64,000 bases of DNA from Microplitis mediator (lineage: Eukaryota; Arthropoda; Insecta; Hymenoptera; Braconidae): NCBI RefSeq assembly GCF_029852145.1, contig NC_079975.1, positions 15,187,275 through 15,251,274 of the forward strand, written 5' to 3'. This document shows positions 1 to 10,320 of this stretch, one piece after another. The position numbers were made by a program, and so were the translations under genes. The number at the start of each line of letters is the position of its first letter. The stretch's first letter is position 1. The notes beneath the pieces were generated by a model. It was not told where the DNA came from. It worked only from the letters and a program-made list of their open reading frames with translations, and did no database searches.

Positions 1-52
1 GCCTTAACCATCTAAATCGGTTTATTAGTTAAAAAGTTACAGACTGGTCACA

Positions 53-54
53 TA

Positions 55-117
<63 letters not shown>
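53..117. repeat. (TA)n microsatellite
   Basis: A nearly pure TA dinucleotide run that leads directly into the first hairpin element. TA tracts like this flank every element in the first 7 kb and probably served as TA insertion targets. Confidence 0.9.
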
Positions 118-120
<3 letters not shown>

Positions 121-1904
121 TAATGCAAAAAATTAAAGGAGCAGAAAAATTTTATAAATTTTTCAGTGATTTTTGGATGGCTGTAACTTGGTGAAAAAAA
201 ATCGTATCAAAAATTTAAAAAAAGCATTTCATAGCTTGAAATCCCTAGTTTAGGTGTATTTTTTTCAAAATTTTTTAAAAGCTCCGATTATTGCGCAAGC
301 ATGAGAAATACCGCGAGCCAAAAAATTTCTAAATTTTTTTTTTTTTTCCGAAGAGCCCACGGACCGCAGAAAAATTCTTTCAACTAAACGAATGCATACA
401 TCGTTTAGCAAATTTATTCAGCTTCAATTTGGTTTTTTTTTTAACCTCGTAGGACGATTTATTGCAGAGATATCAGCCTTCAAACAGAAAATGATCCTTT
501 TGGCTTTGATCTTCGATATTTCAGGTACCAATGATCGCACAGAAAGTTAAAGGGCGGCGTTGAAAACTTGAATAAATTCTCTACAAGATCCTGTCATCGT
601 TTTTAAAAAAAAAAAATTTTTTTTATTTTTAACATCCATTAGAAGAAAGTACAAAAAAATGACTTTTTTTGGTTTTTTAGTTAATCAACCGCTACTCTGC
701 AAATATCGATAAAAAAAATAATGTTGCCAGGGACTTTTTTAGCTTAATGTACCCCCAAGACCTGTGTAAATTTTTAAATTGATCTATCGAACCGTTTCTT
801 GGGAATCATCGATCAAAGTTTAGCTAAACCATTAAAGGAGCAAGTTTTGTTCCTTTAATTGTGTAATCATAATCAAAATGAAAAAATTTTTTTTTTTCGA
901 CTTTTCTCAAATTTTTGCGTTGGTAACTCAGCAAATGCAAGGAAATGACAAAAAAAAATAAAAAATTTCCAAAAAATGTCAAAAAAAAATTTAGAACACG
1001 AAAAACAAGTTTCAATTTTTTTTTTTTCTTCGATTTTTTTTGACATTTTTTGGAAATTTTTTATTTTTTTTGTCATTTCCTTGCTTTTGCTGAGTTACCA
1101 ACGCAAAAATTTGAGAAAAGTCGAAAAAAAAAAATTTTTTCATTTTGATTATGATTACACAATTAAAGGAACAAAACTTGCTCCTTTAATTGTTTAGCTA
1201 AACTTTGATCGATGATTCCCAAGAAACGGTTTGATAGATCAATTTAAAAATTTACACGGGTCTTGGGGGTACATTAAGCTAAAAAAGTCCCTGGCAACAT
1301 TATTTTTTTTATCGATATTTGCAGAGTAGCGGTTGATTTACTAAAAAACCAAAAAAAGTCATTTTTTTGTACTTTCTTCTAATGGATGTTAAAAATAAAA
1401 AAAATTTTTTTTTTTTAAAAAACGATGACAGGATCTTGTAGAGAATTTATTCAAGTTTTCAACGCCGCCCTTTAACTTTCTGTGCGATCATTGGTACCTG
1501 AAATATCGAAGATCAAAGCCAAAAGGATCATTTTCTGTTTGAAGGCTGATATCTCTGCGATAAATCGTCCTACGAGGTTAAAAAAAAAACCAAATTGAAG
1601 CTGAATAAATTTGCTAAACGATGTATGCATTCGTTTAGTTGAAAGAATTTTTCCGCGGTCCGTGGGCTCTTCGGAAAAAAAAAAAAATTTAGAAATTTTT
1701 TGGCTCGCGGTATTTCTCATGTTTGCGCAATAATCGGAGCTTTTAAAAAATTTTGAAAAAAATACACCTAAACTAGAGATTCCAAGCTATAAAATGCTTT
1801 TTTTAAATTTTCGATACGATTTTTTTTCACTAAGTTACAGCCTTCCAAAAATCACTGAAAAATTTATAAAATTTTTCTGCTCCTTTAATTTTTTGCATTA
1901 GTGT
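117..1904. mobile_element. Hairpin (foldback) DNA element 1, about 1.79 kb
   Basis: The whole segment is one imperfect inverted repeat. The start ACACTAATGCAAAAAATTAA is mirrored by the end, and the arms match almost continuously until they meet near position 1010, leaving only a short loop. It sits between TA tracts, as expected for TA-targeting (Tc1/mariner-like) non-autonomous elements. The open frames inside it are low-complexity by-products of the A and T runs. It encodes no transposase. Its ends resemble those of the next element (ACACT start, then an AATTAA block and a TGTAACTyGGTGAA block), so the two are probably sister families. Confidence 0.88.
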
Positions 1905-1914
1905 ATATATATAT

Positions 1915-3895
1915 ACACTGGTCACAAAAATTAAGGGATAGAAAAAAATCCGAAATTCTTAGGTGATTTTCAACATGCTGTAACTCGGTGAAGAATGGTC
2001 GCATAAGAAAACTAAAAAAAAAAAATTGTAGCCTAAAGTTTCTAGTTTTTAGATTTGGACCTCAAAATTTTTTATTATGTACGGTTCCAGAGTAATCATA
2101 AGAAATCCAACGAAGAAAAAATTTTCAAAATTTTTGCTGGTCTTTCAATACCTCTATGGGCGTCAATAAATTTTTTTGAATAATCCGACCGTATGATTAT
2201 TCTAGGAAATTTTATGCCCTTTAATTTGGCGGCCTGAAAAAGTCTCTACGTCGATTTGGCGCCGAGTTATCATTGATCAAAGCAGAAAAGTCCATTTTAG
2301 CTTTGATAATCAATAACTCCGGATGTATTGGTCGTACAGAGAATAGAAGCAAGGTTTTGAAAACTGGAAAACATTCTCTATAAGGCGAAGTTAGTGGCAT
2401 TTGATAGAAAAATTTTGTTTAAAGCGATATTGTTTAGTAAAAAACAGGTCAATAGTCACAAATTTACGGACATTCGGAAATCTTGCTATAACTTTAGATA
2501 TAACAGATAAACAAAGGGTATCTTCTTTTTTTTTTCAACCTCAAAGTGTCCTGAAAAATCCCTGAAAATTTCAAATCGCTGCGATTTTTTTTTCTTAGTG
2601 CCCCGAAGCTTTAAATTCATCGATTTTGTCAAAAATCATCATAATTGGTAGTTTCTCGGTTTTTGTTCATTTTTTCGATTTTAAAATGTTTTTTCTACCG
2701 ATAATCTTTATTCCTTTGATTAAAAAAATTGATTATCGAAAAAAGTTAAAAAAAAAAAATTTTGAAAAAAAATTTTTTTTTCAAAAATTATCTTTAAAAA
2801 AATTTTTTTTTTTGTTGTATCTGCAATGATTTATCATTGTCAAAAAAAATTCCGAATATTTTTTTTTACCGCTGTAACTGCATCTGCTCTAAATGTCAAC
2901 TTAACAAACATACGCTTTGGGTAACTCTCATGCCGGCGGTAAAAAAATTTTAGGAATTTTTTTTGACAATGATAAATCATTGCAGATACAACAAAAAAAA
3001 ATATTTTAGAAAAAAGAATTGTGAAAAAAAAAATTTTTTTTCAAATTTTTTTTTTTTTTAACTTCTTTCGATAATCGATCTTTTTGGTCAAAGAAATAAA
3101 GATTATCGGTAGAAAAAACATTTTAAAATCGAAAAAATAAACAAAAACCGAGAAACTACCAATTATGATGATTTTTGACAAAATCGATGAATTTTAAGCT
3201 TCGGGGCGCTAAGAAAGAAAAATCGCAGCGATTTGAAATTTTCAGGGATTTTTCAGAACACTTTGAGGTTGGAAAAAAGAAGAAGATATCCTTTGTTTAT
3301 CCGTTATATCTAAAGTTATAGCAAGATTTCCGAATGTCCGTAAATTTGTGAATTTTGACCTGTTTTTTACTAAACAATATTGCTTTAAACAAAATTTTTC
3401 TATCAAATGCCACTAAGTTTGCCTTATAGAGAATGTTTTCCAGTTTTCAAAAACCTGCTTCCGTTCTCTGTACAACCAATACATCCGGAGTTATTGATTA
3501 TCAAAGCCAAAATGGGCTTTTTTGCTTTGATCAATGATAACTCGGCGCCAAATCGTCGTAGAGACTTTTTTAGGCTGCCAAATTAAAAGGCATAAAATTT
3601 CCTAGAAAATTAATACGGTCGGATTATTCAAAAAAATTTATTGACGCCCATAGAGGTATTGAAAGACCAGCAAAAATTTTGAAAATTTTTTTTTTGTTGG
3701 TTTTCTTATGATTACTCCGGAACCGTACATGATAAAAAATTTTGAGGTCCATATCTAAAAAATAGAAACTTGAGGCTACAATTAGCTTTTTTTTTATTTT
3801 TTTTATACGACCATTTTTCACCGAGTTACAGCATGTTGATGATCACCTAAAAATTTTGGATTTTTTTTCTATCCCTTAATTTTCGTGACCAGTGT
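1915..3895. mobile_element. Hairpin (foldback) DNA element 2, about 1.98 kb
   Basis: A second near-complete palindrome. ACACTGGTCACAAAAATTAA at the left is matched in reverse at 3876-3895, and the arms meet near 2900. It is separated from element 1 by about ten bases of TA repeat and flanked by TA on the right. No credible coding potential is present. The arms differ by scattered substitutions and small indels, so this is not a fresh copy. Confidence 0.88.
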
Positions 3896-3903
3896 ATATA
3901 TAT

Positions 3904-5755
3904 GGGTCATTCCACCAAATAAAATTATTTTTACGGCGCGACCCTCGTCGGTTTGGTTCAAACTTTGTAGAGTCGTTCTATATATTAAAAAAAAGAATGC
4001 TCTGAAAATTTGAGCCTTGTATATGCAGCTGTTTCAAAGTTATGATTTTTTGAATTTTTAAAAAATTTTTGTTTTCAACTTTTTCATTAATTTTTTTAAA
4101 GGAAATTTTTTTTTTTTTAAATGAGCACATACCAGTTTTTCGTAGAAAAATTCTCAGCTTTCCAATAAAAATATCTATTTTTTATTTTATGTTACAAAAG
4201 TCCTATTAAAATTCGATTAAAGACGAAAAAACGATTTTTATGACTGTGCGGCGCTTGATACATCTAATTTGATATTTTTTTCTGAAAGCTGCGACTTTTT
4301 CCCACAAAATATGTGATTTTCACGATGTGCATATTTTTTGTTTGAACAAAATCAATAATTATTTAAATACATGTCATTGATTTTATAGTTTTAACAAACT
4401 GTAATAGTTCATTGTGTGGCAAGAGATGAAACACAACGATGTCAGAAGAAAGTAAAGAGGCTGACAATAACTGCAATCTGAAGTCGTGTCACGGTTTCAT
4501 CTAGTGTTACACACTATTTTTTTCATGATTACCTGCATTGAAAATTATTATCAGCGTCAGCAGCCAGTTAGAATCAAATTCTATTAAGACCAATGGTGCG
4601 ATCAACCATTAGTGTACGCCTAACTTATGCTTTGCAATTTATAGTTAAACACAAACCATAAATACTATTTATTATGCACACAAATTTTTATAAAACTTTC
4701 AAAGTCAGAACTGTCATTAACGCAGATGACTTCAATAGTCTGAAATCACTATTGAACAAAACACAAGAATCAAAGTTCAAATTAATAATTCCTAGACTTG
4801 AACCATTGATGCTGGTATCATGAAAAATAGTTTTATAATTTTTGTTTTTAGAGCTTTACTGCAGATACATACCCGAAAACATATCCTCACACCGCGAAAT
4901 TTATACAGTCGGGCTATTCAAAATTTTACCAGCGTTGATTTCACTGTTATAACCATCCCTTATTAAAAGAAACGACTTAAAACGATTGGAAAAAAAATTT
5001 TAAATACTTTTTAAGGTTTTGAAATACTTTGAATACTTTTGAATCACCCTATTTATGGGCATTTAACATTACAAACCGTTTCAAATCGTTTGGTTTAATC
5101 AGGGAATGATGACTTTTTTTAGAAAATAAATAATTTGGACGTACAATACTTTGAGTCATAAACGGTGGAAGAAACACAAGCAGTGCACCCTATCTCACTT
5201 ATTGTTGATAGCTTAGGAGATATATGTGGTAAAAATTTATCAACATCCTCAAAAAAAAAATAAGAATTGTCGTTTTTTAATCATAGAGAGTTTATATTTT
5301 ATTTAATTTTATTCAAACAAAAAATATGCACATCGTGAAAATCACATATTTTGTGGGAAAAAGTCTCAGCTTTCAGAAAAAAATATCAAATTAAATGTAT
5401 CAAGCGCCGCACAGTCATAAAAATCGTTTTTTCGTCTTTAATCGAATTTTAAACGGTCTTTTGTAACATAAAATGAAAAATAAATGTTTTTATTGGAAAG
5501 CTGAGAATTTTTCCTACGAAAAACTGGTATGTGCTCATTTTTAAAAAAAAAAATTTTTCCTTTAAAAAAATTAATGAAAAAGTTGAAAACAAAAATTTTT
5601 AAAAAATTCAAAAAATGATAACTTTGAAACAGCTGCATATGAAAGGCTCGAATTTTCAGAGAATTTTTTTTTAATATATAGAACGACTCCACAAAGTTTG
5701 AACCAAATCGACGAGGGTCGCCCCGTAAAAATAATTTTATTTGGTGGAATGACCC
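3904..5755. mobile_element. Hairpin DNA element 3, about 1.85 kb
   Basis: The arms at 3904-4350 and 5310-5755 are inverted copies. The left end GGGTCATTCCACCAAATAAA is mirrored at the right end. Unlike elements 1 and 2 it has a loop of about 950 bp, which contains another small hairpin element. TA tracts flank both ends. GGGTCATTCCA-type termini are typical of TA-target MITEs. No protein is encoded. Confidence 0.85.
4955..5110. mobile_element. Small inverted-repeat element nested in the loop of element 3
   Basis: CATCCCTTATTAAAAGAAAC near 4955 is matched in inverted orientation by the segment ending at TTTAATCAGGGAATGAT near 5110. A diverged copy of the inner part (TTTGAATCACCCTATTTATG region, reverse orientation) lies at about 50030-50140, and related ends are found at 45217-45575. 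This is therefore a family with at least three members in the window. Confidence 0.55.
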
Positions 5756-5842
5756 ATATATATATAAAACTAATAAATAAATAAACCTAAATATATATAT
5801 GTATATATATATATATTTTGAAACGCCCTAATATATATATTA

Positions 5843-6543
5843 GGGTGGTCCGTTTGGAACGACTATTTTTTTTTTTTTCGCTCTCACTGAAAAATATTGT
5901 TGTAGACATTAAAAAAAATTCTCTGAAAGTTTTAGCTCTTAATTTTAATTCTAAGTACTTTACATTTGATTTTGAAGTTTTCCCATTTAAAATACATGGG
6001 AAAGTTGGGATTTTTTTTTTAATTCTCTATAACTCAGCCGCATTTTAAGTTATCGGGCAATTCTTTTTCTTTTGTAACTGAAACCGTTTGTAAGGTGATC
6101 GTAATTAATTCGAAAAATCCTTTTAAGGAACACTTTACTGCACACTAATGCAAAGTTCCTGATTATACTGTATCACCGCAACAAAGATATACCGTTCACC
6201 CACTTAAATGCAAAAATGAAAAAAAGTAAGAACTTATAAGGATGCAGAGTGATTTCATATGTTATTTGAAAAAAATTTTAGCTAAAAATAAAAAAAATAA
6301 TTTTTTTTCTTTTTTTCAGAGTTTCAAATTATTCGAACAATTACTTTAGCCGGAATAAAAAATTAATTGTTCAATGCCAAAAACTCCGTGTTATTCAAAT
6401 GGAAAACTCACATCGCTGTGCGGCCCGGGTTAAAATTGAGATAGAGACCTGAAACTTTGAGGATATTTTTTTTAAATTTATTTCGAACCACATAAGCTTC
6501 TAAGAGCATAAAAATTCGAAAATGTCCAAAATAAGGACCACCC
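5843..6543. mobile_element. MITE 4 with GGGTGGTCC terminal inverted repeats, about 0.7 kb
   Basis: It starts GGGTGGTCC and ends GGACCACCC, each end preceded or followed by TTA/TAA and TA repeats. Only the outermost bases are inverted repeats and the interior is unique AT-rich sequence, so it differs in architecture from its fully palindromic neighbours. No coding potential beyond spurious frames. Confidence 0.7.
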
Positions 6544-6559
6544 TAATATATATATATTA

Positions 6560-7119
6560 GGGTGGGTTGAAAAAAAACTTTTTTTTGTTCTTCTTAGCAT
6601 GGGGGTAAAATTTGTACCTTATAAAAAAAAAAAATTTTTCAAGAAAAAAAAAATTTTTTTACTCAACATTTTGAGGTGGCCCACTCGTTTTTAAAATAAA
6701 TAATTGATCAAACGGGGTAGTCCCAACGAATAAAATTACATGGTGTTCTAGAATCTGTAGGGTGTCCCCTTGAAAGCTAATTGAAAGTCAGTCGTTGAAA
6801 AAAATTTTTTCCTATTATTTTTGTAATTTAAGTAAAAAATCCAAAAATGAAAAGCATTTTCTTTTGAATTAAAATGAAAGTGAAGTAAAAAAAATCACAT
6901 TCGACAATTATTAGATGTTTTCCACGATTTTGGACAAAAAAAATTTTTTTCGTTGGAACTTCTCCGTTTAATCAATATTTATTTTAAAAACGGGTGGGAC
7001 ACCTCAAAATGTTGAGTAAAAAAATTTTTTTTTTCTTGAAAAATTTTTTTTTTTTATAAGGTATAAATTCTACCCTCATGCTAAGAAAAACAAAAAAAAA
7101 GTTTTTTTTCAACCCACCC
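6560..7119. mobile_element. Hairpin DNA element 5, about 0.56 kb
   Basis: A near-perfect palindrome. GGGTGGGTTGAAAAAAAACT at the left is mirrored by the end near 7119, and the arms meet around 6840. It is flanked by (TA)n. Its terminal GGGTGG resembles the ends of element 4, which it directly follows. Confidence 0.85.
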
Positions 7120-7143
7120 TAATATATATATATATATAGATTG

Positions 7144-7815
7144 TCATACCCTCATCGTGGCTGCATTTTTTTGCTTTGGCCTTTTTTTTTTAACAACATG
7201 AGTTGCTGGTTGGGCCGGTTTCTCACTTTTTTTTTGTTTAGCTGGCGTATAATTGCAGCTGATGATAGGAATCTTCCTGCCAGTTTTACTCCTTTCTCTG
7301 AGGGCCTCTTCATCATCTAAAAATAATTAAAATTAAATAATAAATGGAAAATAGCACATGGCCAGGATTTTTTTTTAGACGGTAAATTATAAAAAAAGAT
7401 TGGAAAAATTCCACTTGTAGTTTTTCAACTTTTCTACATGTGCATATTTTTAGTTTTTATTTTTTTGTAATTGATTTGTCAAAAAAATAATCCGAAGATT
7501 TTCAATTGTCTGCTTACTTCAGGATCATACATTTTTTAAGTTTTATTATTTTTTTGAATTCAAGTACTTTTTTTAATTAAGTAATTATTATTACTTACCA
7601 TCATAATCTAATACTTTTACATGACCATTGTGAGTGCTGGAATTCACAATAAATAAATTATCTTTTCTAACATCACTTAATTCCATTTCATAAAACTCCC
7701 GGCCTATTTTTTGGCAAATCATTTTAGATTCAACAATGACTTCTGATTTGTCTTCATTGTTCTGGCCTACGTAAGTAACAAAGCAATATTTTTCCATAAT
7801 TTTTCCATAATTCAA
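7144..7815 (-). CDS. Two-exon gene, small uncharacterised protein with a basic C-terminus
   Basis: Seen: exon 1 (7599-7815) begins with ATG at 7815, with a second in-frame ATG at 7797. It ends at a good donor (ATG|GTAAGT). A 282-bp intron ends with TTATTTTTAG at 7317, and exon 2 (7144-7316) runs to TGA at 7144-7146. The joined frame is open and gives 129 residues. The N-terminal two thirds is mixed and folded-looking (starts MEKYCFVTYVG from the second Met). The C-terminal 35 residues are Lys/Pro/Gln-rich with a KKKRPKQK cluster that could act as a nuclear localisation signal. I do not recognise the family. The stop codon lies only about 25 bp from hairpin element 5, so the 3' UTR is probably displaced by, or supplied from, that element. 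A gag-only LTR element sits about 300 bp upstream and may separate the gene from its promoter or from earlier exons. The splice-consistent frame is the main evidence that the gene is real. Confidence 0.65.
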
Positions 7816-8108
7816 AACAAACTTTTGAGGGTATTTTTATATGTACATTCGCAAACTCGTAACCTGCTACAACCTGTTGTACATGTGCATGTGTTATGTC
7901 CGACTATTAATTATTTAATATTTGGTTTGCGTAGATTAGGCGTTTGGACTAACCAATGCAATTTTCGGCTCAAATGTTTAGTTCAAGCCGTAATTATTTG
8001 TTTAGGGATACGTTTCGATGTGGACTTTCTTTTAATTCTAGGCTATTTTTAAACAGAGGTATCATTCTAAATATATGAAAATACTATATGTTCATTGATA
8101 CATACAAT

Positions 8109-8112
8109 TGTT
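8109..8112. repeat. Target-site duplication TGTT (left)
   Basis: TGTT immediately before the 5' LTR is repeated at 15377-15380 immediately after the 3' LTR. A 4-bp duplication is typical of Gypsy-type integrases. Confidence 0.8.
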
Positions 8113-10118
8113 TGTCACGATATTTAGATATCGCGGCATCTTCGCATTAGGTCGGATGAGGCAGCAGATAGCAGCACACGCTGCTCAACACGTCTCATAT
8201 ATTATTATTATTGTCGTTACTATTATTATTATTATTTTATGTATTATCTTATTTTATTTACTGTATGATTATTATTTAATTTATTTACTAGATACAAATT
8301 GCGTTCAACTCAGTAAAATTTACTGAATTTTATAAACGGTAAAATGGATTTTATATACGCTGGGATGGATAATTGCGCATTTATTTATTTAATTATTTGA
8401 TTATTATTATTATTATTTTGGTTGGTTGACGCATGCGCGTCAACGCAACAGTTGGCCGCCGTAAATTTGTTTATTTATTTAAAATAAATTTACGGGTCTT
8501 ATAAATAAAATGAGGGAATATTTGTTTATAATATTATATTATTAATTGGCCCTGAAATATGCGAATGGTCATTTAATGTCGGGAATGGACAAATTACATA
8601 CAAAACAACTCATGCATCATGTTGGTGTCGATGAGTACATTAACATGCGACAGAGATAAAGCTCCATTGGTTGGAAAGAGAAACCATTATAAGATGGCGC
8701 CGGCCGAGGTGCCGGCATGGGACTCACGTGCTGCCATGGCCAGACGTGGATAAGCAGTTGTAAGAGCAAGGTGTGTTGCTGTTGCCGTAAAATATTTCTT
8801 TGTTGGGACGCCATTTGGCAATTATTGAAATTTATAGAGTGTATGGGACACTTGGCAATCGCATTTGATTCGAGTTGTTGCAGTAATTATTGCCAATTTA
8901 ATAATTGAGACCAATGGAACCTGTACGCATTTTATATTACAACGGAGACTGTAAGTACCTTTGTGCTATATACATTGGCGTGTAATTTGTTCCCGCGTTG
9001 GTGGCCATTTGTATATCTCTCACGTGGGAGTGAGAGAAAGAGCAATACTTATAGTAGATTCCAATACATATATATACTTGCGTACTTGTTTGTCCCAGCG
9101 GAAACTTATCCAAAACTCGGAAACCTAATAATTATTATTGTATTGATGGATTAATTATTAGGGAGTGTCCATATGTTTTGGCGGTAAATATTAAAAATAT
9201 TTACATTTATTAGTTATAATTTTGAGTATTATTGGGAACGTTTTATTTTAGTTGCGGTAGATATTTACAATTAATCAATTTTTATCTGGAAACATTTCTG
9301 AGTTAATGCGGTAATTATCATTTGTATTATTTATTATTTTGCGGTAAATATCTACCCATATGTACCTTATTATTTGCTTAGTATTTAGCATTTTGAACAG
9401 TATTTTACAATTATCTAAATATCACCAGTGGTTCTGATACTAAATTTGCGTTAAATAATCAAAGTATTCCTGAATTTCTGCGTATTCCACAATTAATAGT
9501 GTGATATAATTTATATTGTGCGCATAAAAAGTATTATAATTAATTCTTTATATTTATTATTTATCACGTGCGAGTGACAGCCAAAGAAACATTTGTTTAT
9601 TAATTATTGTTTTGAGTATGTGACTATTGGTCACACAAGAATTTATATTGTGAAGTGAATATTATTTTTTTATTATTATTGTTTTATTATTTATATACCG
9701 CTGAATAATTATAAATTAAAATATATCGGGTTAAATGGCTACCAACCCGGGATTTAATTAAATATTATTATTATTTATTTATTGCAACTATCTCTTTCTT
9801 GCTTTCCTTTTCCAATACCTGAAAACTGCTCTCTGTTTTATTTTATTATTTCATTTTCATTTCATTTTCTTATTTTATTGTTCATTTGTTATTTTGTTCG
9901 TGGTGTATACGAACTGGCGCCCAATTCGGATTTCTAACCCAGCCTGAGAAGAGCTGCGTGTCCAGTGGGATCGTGGGCATCTCCACAGGACATTTTTGGT
10001 TTTGTTTTTTTCTGTTTTATTATTTTTAGTTTCAGTTTCACCATCGGTGGGCCATAACGCCTATTTGACACTAACCACACTCCGCCGTGGGTAGTGTGAA
10101 ATAGTAGTGAACGTTATA
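8113..10118 (+). repeat. 5' LTR (2006 bp)
   Basis: Starts TGTCACGATATTTAGATATC and ends AACGTTATA. It matches 13371-15376 at a constant offset of 5258 with no length difference. It should contain the promoter and polyadenylation signals. The unusual length is a family trait, since the relative at 46633-48985 has a 2.35-kb LTR. Several short GC-rich islands stand out against an AT-rich background. Confidence 0.92.
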
Positions 10119-10137
10119 TGGCGCCCAACGTGGGGCC
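10119..10137 (+). other. Primer binding site for minus-strand DNA synthesis
   Basis: TGGCGCCCAACGTGGGGCC directly abuts the 5' LTR and begins with TGG, the complement of a tRNA CCA end. The same 18-base core is used by the unrelated gag-only element at 52933-52950, and nearly the same by the relative at 46615-46632. Confidence 0.85.
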
Positions 10138-10320
10138 AGGGAGCCATTGAAATCGTTCGGTTCGATTTTCTTTTGAAGTTTCAGGTTTTGGTGCGGAGAT
10201 TTGGATTGCAGCAAGAGATTTCGGGTTGTTGTTTCCGGGTAATTTATTTATTTTGTTTGCGATTAACAATTCGTGTTTATTTGATTAATTTATCGTGTAT
10301 TATTTATTTAAAAATTTAAA

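Noticed and set aside
824..1197. Overlapping Lys/Phe-rich frames on both strands
   Set aside because: They arise from the A and T runs of a palindrome; mirrored frames on both strands have the same composition and no domain.
8108..8326. Short frames repeated at 8108-9154 and 13288-14412
   Set aside because: They lie within the two LTR copies, repeat exactly at the LTR offset and have no coding features.
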